From Labedaea rhizosphaerae (GTDB lineage Bacteria; Actinomycetota; Actinomycetes; Mycobacteriales; Pseudonocardiaceae), in NCBI RefSeq assembly GCF_004362825.1, contig NZ_SNXZ01000005.1, positions 372,001-436,000 of the forward strand: 64,000 nucleotides of DNA, given 5' to 3'. A model generated the notes under the pieces. The model was not told where the DNA came from, made no database searches, and was given only the letters and a program-made list of their open reading frames with translations. Positions 28,901 to 36,599 of this stretch are shown piece after piece. The translations under genes and the position numbers were made by a program. How positions within the stretch are numbered: the first letter of the stretch is position 1; the number at the start of each line of letters is the position of its first letter.

Positions 28901-30448
28901 ATGAAGCTTCCGAGACTTGCCGCCGTGGTGGCGCTCGCCACCGGGCTGGCCGTGGTGGTGCCCGCCGTCAATCCGGCGGGCGCCGCACCGCTGGACAAGG
29001 TCCGGCACGCGCTGGACCTCGTCCGCGCCGGTTACGGCAGCGACCAGGCGTTGTCGGTGAAGGACGTCGTCACCGACGCCGACGGCACGACGCACGTCCG
29101 GGTCACCCGAACCTACAAGGGCCTGCCGGTGCTCGGCGGCGACTTCGTGGTCCACGAATCCGGCGCGGGCGCGCTGAAGAGCGTCAGCGCGACCGCCGCC
29201 AGGACCCTCACTTTGGACACCAGGGCAGCGGTGTCCAGCACGAGGGCCGAGTCCGCTGTGCGCGGCAAGCTCGCCGGCCCGGCCGCCCTCCTGGTCGACG
29301 CCACCTCCGGCACGCCGCGGCTGGTCTACGACGTGACCACCGGCGGCTACCAGGCCGACGGCACGCCGAGCGAGCTGCACACGTACGTGGACGCCACCAG
29401 CGGCAAGGTGCTCCGCACCGAGCAGCGCATCGAGACCGCCGACGGCGACGGCCAGTCGCTGTACTCGGGCACGGTCGCCTTGCGCACCACGGCATCCGGC
29501 GGCAGCTACCAGCTCAAGGACCCGACCCGCGGCAACACCTACACCGGCGACGCGCAGAACAAGACCGACGTCTGCATCCTGATCATCTGCATCGTCCGGG
29601 CGCCGGCGACCCTGTTCACCGACGCCGACAACCACTGGGGCAACGGCACCACCACCGACCGCGCCACGGCGGCCGTCGACGCGCAGTACGGCACCGACAC
29701 GACGTGGGACTTCTACCTGAACACGTTCGGCCGTCAGGGAATCGGCGCCGATGGCAAGGGCTCGTACAACCGCGTGCACTACGGCTCGAACTACGTGAAC
29801 GCGTTCTGGGACGACAACTGCTTCTGCATGACCTACGGCGACGGCGACGGCGTGCAGGCCGGCCCGCTGACGTCGCTGGACGTCACCGGCCACGAGATGT
29901 CGCACGGTGTCACCTCGCGGACGGCCGGCCTGACCTACTCCGGTGAGTCCGGCGGCCTGAACGAGGCGACGAGCGACATCATGGGCACGATGGTCGAGTT
30001 CTCCGCGGCCAACGCCAACGACCCGGGCGACTACCTGATCGGTGAGAAGGCGTTCAAGGACCGGCCCGCGTTGCGGTACATGGACAAGCCGTCCAAGGAC
30101 GGGGCGTCGGCGGACTGCTGGTCTTCGTCGGTGAAGAACCTGGACGTGCACTACTCGTCCGGCGTGGCGAACCACTTCTTCTACCTGGCAAGCGAAGGCA
30201 GTGGCGCGAAGACGATCAACGGCGTGGCCTACGACAGCCCGGCGTGCGACGGCTCGACGGTCACCGGCATCGGCCGCGACAAGGCGGCGAAGATCTGGTA
30301 CCGCGCGCTGACGGTCTACATGACGTCGTCGACGAACTACGCCGGCGCCCGCACGGCGACCTTGTCGGCGGCCACCGATCTGTACGGCGCCGCCAGCCCC
30401 GAGTACGCATCGGTCGCGGCGGCGTGGTCGGCGGTGAACGTGCACTGA
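28901..30448 (+). CDS. secreted M4 (thermolysin-type) metalloprotease
   Basis: The 515-residue preproprotein has a signal peptide (MKLPRLAAVVALATGLAVVV, cleaved near PAGAAP). An FTP/PepSY propeptide follows (about 30-190, with GLPVLGGDFVVHES and TYVDATSGKVL). The mature domain carries the zinc site HEMSH at 331-335 and the third ligand E355 in GGLNEATSD. The catalytic C-terminal histidine lies in NLDVHYSSGVANHFFYL. A hydrophobic ICILIICIV stretch near residue 225 is unusual and contains two cysteines. It secretes as a self-inhibited zymogen. A 13-bp perfect terminator follows the stop. Confidence 0.93.
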   Translation: MKLPRLAAVVALATGLAVVVPAVNPAGAAPLDKVRHALDLVRAGYGSDQALSVKDVVTDADGTTHVRVTRTYKGLPVLGGDFVVHESGAGALKSVSATAARTLTLDTRAAVSSTRAESAVRGKLAGPAALLVDATSGTPRLVYDVTTGGYQADGTPSELHTYVDATSGKVLRTEQRIETADGDGQSLYSGTVALRTTASGGSYQLKDPTRGNTYTGDAQNKTDVCILIICIVRAPATLFTDADNHWGNGTTTDRATAAVDAQYGTDTTWDFYLNTFGRQGIGADGKGSYNRVHYGSNYVNAFWDDNCFCMTYGDGDGVQAGPLTSLDVTGHEMSHGVTSRTAGLTYSGESGGLNEATSDIMGTMVEFSAANANDPGDYLIGEKAFKDRPALRYMDKPSKDGASADCWSSSVKNLDVHYSSGVANHFFYLASEGSGAKTINGVAYDSPACDGSTVTGIGRDKAAKIWYRALTVYMTSSTNYAGARTATLSAATDLYGAASPEYASVAAAWSAVNVH

Positions 30449-30456
30449 CGAGCGGT

Positions 30457-30489
30457 CCGGTGGCGGTTCCACCAACGAACCGCCACCGG
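30457..30489 (+). terminator. terminator of the M4 protease gene
   Basis: CCGGTGGCGGTTC and its exact reverse complement GAACCGCCACCGG form a 13-bp stem with a seven-base loop, nine bases after the stop codon. Confidence 0.85.
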
Positions 30490-30604
30490 CCTGGTTCCCT
30501 TGCACGCCAACAACTCTGTTCATTTCCCTGCTCCCCCGGTTCGACTTCCCTCCTGCGGCAAGCCTATGCGGGAAACCAGGGGACACGATGGCGCCGACCC
30601 GATC

Positions 30605-30631
30605 TGTGGACAACCGCTCGCCTGTGGACAA
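30605..30631 (-). promoter_or_regulatory. pair of DnaA-box-like 9-mers
   Basis: TTGTCCACA, the actinobacterial form of the DnaA box, occurs twice on the minus strand (30605-30613 and 30623-30631) with an 18-bp period, in the spacer between the protease and the response regulator. No replication gene is nearby. They may be chance copies, since TGTGGAC is frequent in this genome. Confidence 0.35.
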
Positions 30632-30648
30632 CTCGCCCGCCGAGCAGG

Positions 30649-31311
30649 CTAGCGGCGAGTCGTCACCAGGCCGCTTTCGTACGCGGCGATCACCAGCTGG
30701 GCGCGGTCCCGCGCCGCGAGTTTCATCAGCAACCGCCCGATGTGGGTCTTCACCGTCGGCAGGCTGACGGTCAGGTGGGCGGCGATCTCCGTGTTGGACA
30801 GGCCACGGGCGATCAGGGTCAGCACTTCACGTTCCCGTTCGGTCACCCCGGACAGGTCCACCGAGCGCGCCGACGGCTCGGGTCCGCGGGCGAACTCGGC
30901 GATCAGCTTGCGGGTCACCGACGGCGACAGCAACGCCTCCCCCGCCGCCACCAACTCGATGGCGGACAACAACTGCGCGGGCGGCGTGTCCTTCAGCAGG
31001 AACCCGCTCGCGCCGGCCCGCAGCGCGCCGTACACGTAGGCGTCCAGGTCGAACGTGGTCAGGATCAACACCTTCGTCGACGCGGTGCGCGGGTCGGCGA
31101 CGATCCGCCGGGTCGCCTCGATGCCGTCCACGCCGGGCATGCGGATGTCCATCAGGACCACGTCCGGGCGGTGCGCCTGGACCGCCGACACCGCCTGCGC
31201 GCCGTCAGCCGCCTCGCCGACCACCACCAGGCCGGGAGCCGACTCGATCAGCACGCGGAAGCTCCCGCGCAGCAACGCCTGGTCGTCGGCGACCAGCACG
31301 GAGATCGTCAC
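30649..31311 (-). CDS. NarL/FixJ-family response regulator
   Basis: The 220-residue protein has a receiver domain (about 1-120) with acidic pocket D9/D10, phosphoacceptor D55 in VLMDIRMPG and lysine in GFLLKD. A LuxR-type DNA-binding domain follows (about 150-212, TEREREVLTLIARGLSNTEIAAHLTVSLPTVKTHI). The GTG start overlaps the kinase stop (GTGA), so the pair is co-translated. The operon is divergent from a two-gene ABC transporter, the usual arrangement when the system controls that transporter in response to a cell-envelope or antibiotic signal. That control is inferred. Confidence 0.93.
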   Translation of the reverse strand: MTISVLVADDQALLRGSFRVLIESAPGLVVVGEAADGAQAVSAVQAHRPDVVLMDIRMPGVDGIEATRRIVADPRTASTKVLILTTFDLDAYVYGALRAGASGFLLKDTPPAQLLSAIELVAAGEALLSPSVTRKLIAEFARGPEPSARSVDLSGVTEREREVLTLIARGLSNTEIAAHLTVSLPTVKTHIGRLLMKLAARDRAQLVIAAYESGLVTTRR

Positions 31312-32423
31312 GCGTCCTCCCGGTACGGCAACGCGGCGCGCACGGCGAAGCCACCGCCGGGCCGGGGGCCGGCTTCGAAGGTGCCGTCGTACAGCGCGAC
31401 CCGTTCCCGCATGCCGATCAGGCCGTGACCGGTGCCCGGGCCCGGCCGCGGCAGGGTCCGGGTGCCGGGTCCGTCGTCGAGGACCTCGACGAGGACGTGC
31501 TTGGCATCCGCGTCGACCCGCACGGTGCAGTGCGCGGGGGCCGCGTGGCGGACCACGTTGGTCAGCGATTCCTGCACGATCCGGTGCACGGCGAGCATGA
31601 TGCCCTCCGGCAACGCTTGCGTGCCGGACTCGGTCAGGTCCACCCGCACCCCGGCCAGCCGCGCCTGTTCGGCCAGCGCGGCGAGACCACCGACCGATGG
31701 CGCCAGCGACGCATCATCCACAGAGGACCGCAGGACGCCGAGCATCGTGCGCAGTTCGGTCAGCGCCTGCCTGCTCGTCTGCTCGATCACGGCGAGCGCC
31801 GCACGTGCTTCGTCCGGGTGGGTCTCGGCGACGTGGTTGGCCACGGCCGCCTTCACCGAGATGACGCTCATGCTGTGCGCCACGATGTCGTGCAGCTCGC
31901 GGGCGATGCGCAGCCGTTCGTCGGCCAGGGCCTGCTGTGCCTGGCGGTCGCGTTCGCGGGCGAGCCCGGCGCGCTGCTTGCGCAACGCCACCCCGGCCGT
32001 CCACACCGCACCCTGCACCAGCCACACCACGACCACCAGCCCGATGGCGTCGGTGAGGGACGACTCGACCAGCGGCAAGGTCACCAGCGGCACCGCGAGG
32101 CTCAGGGCCAGCGCCGGTACCGCCCGGTTGGCCGGCGTGGCCAGCGCGACCAGGTACAACGCGAACGCCAAGGCGCTGTAGGGCTCCAGCATCAGGTGGA
32201 CCGCGGTGGCGACCGCGGAGGCGACCAGGACCACCGTCCACACCGGCAGCGGCCACCGCCTGCGCACCGCGATCGGCGGCCCGATGGCCAGGGCCAGCAG
32301 GACGCCGAACCACTTCGGGCCGCCGTAGTCGTGGTCGAACACCATGATCGTGTGCATCACCGTGATCACGCCGGCGGCGGCCGCGTCGACCAGCCACAGG
32401 TGCACCGTGCCACGTTCCGCCAC
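31308..32423 (-). CDS. sensor histidine kinase (HisKA_3 type)
   Basis: The 371-residue protein has four to five hydrophobic segments (about 10-165) with almost no extracellular domain, so it senses at or in the membrane. The HisKA_3 box is RIARELHDIVAHSMSVI (phosphorylated H near 192). The ATPase domain has a weak N-box ESLTNVVRHA and the G-box GHGLIGMRERV. The short sensor region puts it with intramembrane-sensing kinases such as DesK or LiaS. The promoter must lie in the 133-bp spacer shared with the ABC transporter genes. Confidence 0.92.
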   Translation of the reverse strand: MAERGTVHLWLVDAAAAGVITVMHTIMVFDHDYGGPKWFGVLLALAIGPPIAVRRRWPLPVWTVVLVASAVATAVHLMLEPYSALAFALYLVALATPANRAVPALALSLAVPLVTLPLVESSLTDAIGLVVVVWLVQGAVWTAGVALRKQRAGLARERDRQAQQALADERLRIARELHDIVAHSMSVISVKAAVANHVAETHPDEARAALAVIEQTSRQALTELRTMLGVLRSSVDDASLAPSVGGLAALAEQARLAGVRVDLTESGTQALPEGIMLAVHRIVQESLTNVVRHAAPAHCTVRVDADAKHVLVEVLDDGPGTRTLPRPGPGTGHGLIGMRERVALYDGTFEAGPRPGGGFAVRAALPYREDA

Positions 32424-32556
32424 GTCGACGACGGTAGCCGGTCACGGCGGCGACCGCGTCCGACCGGCGACGTCATACCGGGGTCTGACGCGGCGGGCTC
32501 AGGGTCCGGACCGTGCTCCGATGTTCCGGCGGCCCTGGAGCGGGACCGTATCCGGC

Positions 32557-33459
32557 ATGATCGAAGTACAGGAACTGACCAAGCGGTACGGCGACAAGCT
32601 CGCCGTCGACGGGTTGTCGTTCACCGTGACCCCGGGGCACGTCACCGGGTTCCTCGGCGCGAACGGATCGGGCAAGTCGACCACGATGCGTGTGGTCCTG
32701 GGCCTGGACGCTCCCACCGCGGGCGGCGCGCTCGTGAACGGCCGCCGGTACGCGCGTTCGCCGCAGCCCATGCACGAGGTCGGCGCGCTGCTCGACGCCA
32801 ACGCCGTGCACGGCGGGCGCACCGCGTGGCACCACCTGCGCTGCCTGGCCCTGAGCAACGGCATCGGCAAGGCGCGGGTGACCGAGGTGCTGGAGCAGGT
32901 CGGGCTGGCCGGGGTGGCGGGCAAGCGGGTCAAGGGGTTCTCGCTGGGCATGAAGCAGCGGCTGGGCATCGCGGCGGCACTGCTCGGCGATCCCGGCGTG
33001 CTGCTGTTCGACGAGCCGGTCAACGGGCTCGACACCGAGGGCATCCGGTGGATCCGCGGGCTGATGCGCTCGCTGGCCGCGCAGGGCCGGACGGTGCTGG
33101 TGTCCAGCCACCTGATGAGCGAGATGGCGCTGACCGCCGACCGGGTCGTGGTGATCGGTCGCGGCCGGTTGATCGTCGAGACGCCGATGACCGACCTGAT
33201 GGCGCGCTTCCGGCGCGACGTCGTGGTGCGCAGCGCCGACGACGTGCGGCTGGCGGCGGCCCTGCGGGCCGATGGCGCCCGGGTCGCGGTCGAGGACGGC
33301 GGCCTGGCGGTCGGCGACATGGCGGCCGTGGCGATCGGTGAACTGGCGCTGCGCCAAGGGATCGCGGTGCACGAGCTGACCCCGCGCACGGCGTCGCTCG
33401 AGGACGCCTACCTGGAACTGACCGAGGACAGCGTGGAGTACCGGGCGGTGGCGTCGTGA
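32557..33459 (+). CDS. ABC transporter ATP-binding protein
   Basis: The 300-residue ATPase has Walker A GANGSGKST, the signature KGFSLGMKQRLGIAAAL, Walker B VLLFDEPVNGLD, the switch histidine in VSSHLMSEM, and a C-terminal domain ending in LEDAYLELTED. It belongs to the DrrA/BcrA branch of exporters. The start at 32557 matches the family N-terminus MIEVQELTKRYG; ribosome binding is weak (GGAG is 18 bases away). Its stop overlaps the permease start (GTGA). It is probably induced by the divergent two-component system. Confidence 0.92.
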   Translation: MIEVQELTKRYGDKLAVDGLSFTVTPGHVTGFLGANGSGKSTTMRVVLGLDAPTAGGALVNGRRYARSPQPMHEVGALLDANAVHGGRTAWHHLRCLALSNGIGKARVTEVLEQVGLAGVAGKRVKGFSLGMKQRLGIAAALLGDPGVLLFDEPVNGLDTEGIRWIRGLMRSLAAQGRTVLVSSHLMSEMALTADRVVVIGRGRLIVETPMTDLMARFRRDVVVRSADDVRLAAALRADGARVAVEDGGLAVGDMAAVAIGELALRQGIAVHELTPRTASLEDAYLELTEDSVEYRAVAS

Positions 33460-34226
33460 AGGTGATCGCATCGGAGTTGGCGAAGCTGCGGACGGTCCGG
33501 TCGAGCTGGGCGGTGCTGGGTGCGATCGCCGCGGCGATCGCACTCGGTACGGTGATCATCGTCGCCATGACCGCCGACTACGACAGCTCGCCGGCGGTCG
33601 AGCAGGCGAGGTTCGGCAACGCGGACATGGCCCAGGTGATGCTGCCGGTGATCCAGCTCGCCGTGGCGGCGCTCGCGGTGCTGGCGGTGACCACCGAGTA
33701 CGGCACCGGGGTGATCCGGACGACCCTGGTCAGCGTGCCGCGCCGCGGTGTGCTCTTCGGCGCGAAGCTGGCCGTGGTCGGGACGACCACCCTGGTGCTG
33801 GGCGAACTGGCGGCCGCGTTGATGTACGTCTGCAGCTGGCTCCCCGCGCACGGGCGGGCGGCGAACTTCGCGCCGTGGGCGTCGTTCGCCGACGGCATCC
33901 CGGAGGTGCTGGCCAACGGGCTCTCGATCGGCGTGGTCGGCGTGCTGGCGCTCGGGATCGGCACGGCCGTCCGGTCGACCGCCGGTGCGCTGGTGACCAT
34001 GACGATGCTGCTGTTCGTGCTGCCGATCGTGGCGTTGCTGCTGCCGGGGGCGATCGGGCCGTGGCTCTTCGCGGTGGCGCCGATGAACCTGGGCCCGGAA
34101 CTGGCCGGGATCGTCGGTGATGGCAGCAGCGCGATGTCGCCGGGGCTCGCGGCGGCAGCGATGGCGTTCTACGTGGTGGCGTCGATCGCCGCGGGGTGGG
34201 TCGTGCTGTCCAAACGGGACGCGTGA
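33456..34226 (+). CDS. ABC transporter permease (ABC-2 type)
   Basis: The 256-residue protein has six predicted membrane segments, with a cytoplasmic N-terminus MKVIASELAKLRTVRSSW that is typical of ABC-2 permeases paired with BcrA-like ATPases. The segment EYGTGVIRTTLVSVPRR after helix 2 is the family coupling-helix region. The GTG start overlaps the ATPase stop. It forms a two-component exporter with that ATPase, and the substrate is unknown. Confidence 0.9.
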   Translation: MKVIASELAKLRTVRSSWAVLGAIAAAIALGTVIIVAMTADYDSSPAVEQARFGNADMAQVMLPVIQLAVAALAVLAVTTEYGTGVIRTTLVSVPRRGVLFGAKLAVVGTTTLVLGELAAALMYVCSWLPAHGRAANFAPWASFADGIPEVLANGLSIGVVGVLALGIGTAVRSTAGALVTMTMLLFVLPIVALLLPGAIGPWLFAVAPMNLGPELAGIVGDGSSAMSPGLAAAAMAFYVVASIAAGWVVLSKRDA

Positions 34227-34235
34227 GCCCGGCGC

Positions 34236-35087
34236 TCAGGCCCGGACGCGGTCGAGGATCTCGGGGAGTTCCACGAACCCCGCCGCCTTGTAGGTGGCCA
34301 CGGCGGCGGCGTTGGACCGCGGGGTGCAGACGATCGCGGTGGCTGCGCCCAGGTCGCGCAAGGCGGCGGCCGCGGCGACGCTGATCGCGGTGCCGTATCC
34401 GTGACCGCGGTGGTCCTGGTGCACGCCCATGGGTTCGAGCAGGCCCGGCTTGTCCGGACCGGCCGACCACACGGTCACCGTCGCGACCGCGTTGCCCTGC
34501 TCGTCGTAGGCCACGAGGCATCGGGCGTCGGCGTAGGCGACGCCCGATGCCATCGCGTGCCACGCCTCTTCGGTGAAGGTCGAGCCGGAGAACGACGCGC
34601 GCTGCACGGCGACCCGGTCGGGCACCTGGGCGGGACCGACCACCTCGACGCGGATGCCCGGATCCTTCACCGGTTCAGTCAGCTCGCGGCGCAGGGGGAC
34701 CCACGGCTCGTCGACCTTCCAGCCCGCCGCGGCCAGCACGTCCTGGAGCACGGCCTCTTCCGGTGCGCTGACGGCGACCTTGGCCCCGACCAGCACGTCG
34801 GCCGCGCCGTCGGCCACTTCGCGGGCCAGGTCCTCGTCGCCCAAGGCGTCGGGGGCGATGGTCAGGCGCAGCAGGTCAGGTTCGTCCAGCAGGCCGACGG
34901 CCAGAATGCGGCCGGCACGGCGCCAGACCCGCAAAGCCGCGGCCGCCGCTGGCACTCCGAACCGGCAGAACCAGCCCACGTCGCCGGGATGCAGTTGCGC
35001 CGGTGCCCCGTCGTGCTGCCACTCACGCATCACGTGCACGACTTCGCTGAGCTGGTCGACCCCGGGCGTCTCGATCACACCGGTCAT
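34236..35087 (-). CDS. GNAT-family N-acetyltransferase
   Basis: The 283-residue protein has a C-terminal GNAT domain (about 140-283) with the acetyl-CoA loop MGVHQDHRGHGYGTAISVAA (R/Q-x-x-G-x-G/A region) and the later TPRSNAAAVATYKAAGF. The N-terminal 140 residues look like a degenerate second GNAT-like domain (DLARE..ADVLVGAKVAV). The substrate is unknown. The ATG at 35087 is directly preceded by an in-frame GTG at 35090, and either could start the protein. No ribosome binding site distinguishes them. It lies 35 bases after the MarR-GNAT gene in the same direction. Confidence 0.82.
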   Translation of the reverse strand: MTGVIETPGVDQLSEVVHVMREWQHDGAPAQLHPGDVGWFCRFGVPAAAAALRVWRRAGRILAVGLLDEPDLLRLTIAPDALGDEDLAREVADGAADVLVGAKVAVSAPEEAVLQDVLAAAGWKVDEPWVPLRRELTEPVKDPGIRVEVVGPAQVPDRVAVQRASFSGSTFTEEAWHAMASGVAYADARCLVAYDEQGNAVATVTVWSAGPDKPGLLEPMGVHQDHRGHGYGTAISVAAAAALRDLGAATAIVCTPRSNAAAVATYKAAGFVELPEILDRVRA

Positions 35088-35122
35088 CACACACCAAGCA
35101 CCGGGCCGCGGCACGCGGTTTT

Positions 35123-36037
35123 CTAGAGGGGACGGCGCCAGACCTGTTCGACCAGGTCCTTGCCGAAGCTGTGGTGCGGTGCCTCGTGTTCGAGCTCGAA
35201 CCCGGCACGCTGGTAGATCCGCCGGGCGTCGGCGAGGACGTCGTTGGTCCACAACATGATCTCGCGGTAGCCGGCGTCCTTGGCGAAGCGCAGGCACTGC
35301 TCGACGAGCCGGCCGCCGATGCCCATGCCGCGTGCGGCCGGTTCGACCAGCAGCAGGCGCAGCTGCGCGGTGTGTTCGTCCTTGCGGGTGCAGAAGACGC
35401 AGCCGACCGGCTCGCCGTCGACCTCGGCGATCCAGCCCGCTTGGTGCGCCGGGTCCGGCTCGGCGGCGTAGTCGGCGAGGATGCGCGCCACCAGCGCCTC
35501 GAACGTCTGGTCCCAGCCGTATTCCTGGGCGTAGCGGGCGCCGTGCCGGGCGATCACCCAGCCCAGGTCCCCGGCCACGAGCGGGCGCAGCACGTAGGAC
35601 TCGGGCCGGGGCGTGCGCTCCAGGACCTGGCGGATGGTGGTCATCGCGCCGGTCAGCCTGCGGACCTCCGCCTCCGGCAGGTCGGCGAGCAGGCCGGCGA
35701 TCTGGTCGACCGTGTTGTCGTCGAGCTGCGCGAACGCCTTGCGACCACGGGTGGTCAACGCGATCACGCGTTTGCGCGCGTCCGTTGTGGACGGTTGCTT
35801 GTGGACGAGACCGGACTCCTCGAACCGGGCCAGGATGCGGCTGAGGTAACCCGAGTCGACCTCGAGCAGGCGGCGCAGTTCGGCCACTTCCGTGGGCTCA
35901 CCGTGCGCGAGTTCGTAGAGAACCCGTGCTTCGGTCACCGAGAACGGCGAGTCCACGAGTCCTTCGTCCAGCACGCCGATCAGGTTGGTGTAGAAGCGGT
36001 TGAACGCCCGCACGTCAGCGATGGCTTGGTCGGTCAC
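35123..36037 (-). CDS. MarR regulator fused to a GNAT acetyltransferase
   Basis: The 304-residue protein joins an N-terminal MarR winged helix (about 1-145) to a C-terminal GNAT domain (about 150-300). The first part has SVTEARVLYELAHGEPTEVAELRRLLEVDSGYLSRILARFEESG and the wing STTDARKRVIALTTRG. The second has LLLVEPAARGMGIGGRLVEQCL and ARRIYQRAGFELE. This bifunctional MarR-GNAT architecture is known in actinobacteria and proteobacteria. The GTG at 36037 overlaps the first of two CTGACTCAG boxes that look like its own operator. It may sense its own acetylation substrate, which is speculation. Confidence 0.9.
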   Translation of the reverse strand: MTDQAIADVRAFNRFYTNLIGVLDEGLVDSPFSVTEARVLYELAHGEPTEVAELRRLLEVDSGYLSRILARFEESGLVHKQPSTTDARKRVIALTTRGRKAFAQLDDNTVDQIAGLLADLPEAEVRRLTGAMTTIRQVLERTPRPESYVLRPLVAGDLGWVIARHGARYAQEYGWDQTFEALVARILADYAAEPDPAHQAGWIAEVDGEPVGCVFCTRKDEHTAQLRLLLVEPAARGMGIGGRLVEQCLRFAKDAGYREIMLWTNDVLADARRIYQRAGFELEHEAPHHSFGKDLVEQVWRRPL

Positions 36038-36071
36038 TGACTCAGGCTAGCAATTCGCTGACTCAGTCAGC
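36037..36071. promoter_or_regulatory. MarR-type operator with two boxes 21 bp apart
   Basis: CTGACTCAG occurs at 36037-36045 and again at 36058-36066. The second copy is extended to a perfect 15-bp palindrome GCTGACTCAGTCAGC (36057-36071). The 21-bp spacing places both on the same DNA face. The boxes touch the start codon of the MarR-GNAT gene and lie within the 40-bp gap behind the PPOX gene. Confidence 0.7.
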
Positions 36072-36077
36072 AAGTAT

Positions 36078-36545
36078 TCAGCGCGGCGCGAGCCGGGGCG
36101 GGAACCCGCCGGTGGCGACCGGGCCCCAGCGCTCGATCGTGATCCGGATCAGCGACTTGTCCTGTTTGCGCATGGCCGCGCGGTACTCGTCCCAGTCGGG
36201 GTGCTCGCCGGAGATGCAGCGGAAGTACTCGACGAGCGGTTCCAGCGCGTCGGGCATGTCGAGCACCTCGGCGGTCCCGTCGACCTGGACGTACGGGCCG
36301 TTCCACTCGTCGGAGAGCACGCACGCCGACACCCGCGGGTTGCGGCGGGCGTTGTTCGCCTTGGCCCGGTCCGGGTAGGTCGCTACGACCAGCCGGCCCT
36401 CGGCGTCGAGGCCACAGGTCACCGGGGACATCTGCGGGGTGCCGTCCGCTCTGGTGGTCACGAGGACCAGCCGGTGGCGTGGGCGCAGGAACTCCTCCAG
36501 CCGGTCCCGGTCGACCCGGTCGGCTGTCGCGATCGAAGGTGCCAT
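36078..36545 (-). CDS. PPOX-class (F420/FMN) flavin oxidoreductase-like protein
   Basis: The 155-residue protein has the split-barrel fold of pyridoxamine-phosphate-oxidase-like proteins: HRLVLVTTRADGTPQMSPV, LVVATYPDRAKANNARRNPRVSACVL, and a C-terminal KSLIRITIERWGPVATGGFPPRLAP. That end is characteristic of the Rv1155-type F420-binding group of actinobacteria. Such proteins reduce small molecules with F420H2 or bind FMN, and the substrate is unknown. It is divergent from the acyl-CoA synthetase gene, with 54 bp between their starts. Confidence 0.85.
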   Translation of the reverse strand: MAPSIATADRVDRDRLEEFLRPRHRLVLVTTRADGTPQMSPVTCGLDAEGRLVVATYPDRAKANNARRNPRVSACVLSDEWNGPYVQVDGTAEVLDMPDALEPLVEYFRCISGEHPDWDEYRAAMRKQDKSLIRITIERWGPVATGGFPPRLAPR

Positions 36546-36599
36546 GGCGCCAACCCTAGGCGCAGAATGGGGCCCCGGCAGCCGACAGCGAGGTGGATG

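Noticed and set aside
30605-30631. DnaA-box pair as a replication origin
   Set aside because: Only two boxes, no A/T-rich unwinding region and no dnaA, dnaN or other replication genes nearby.
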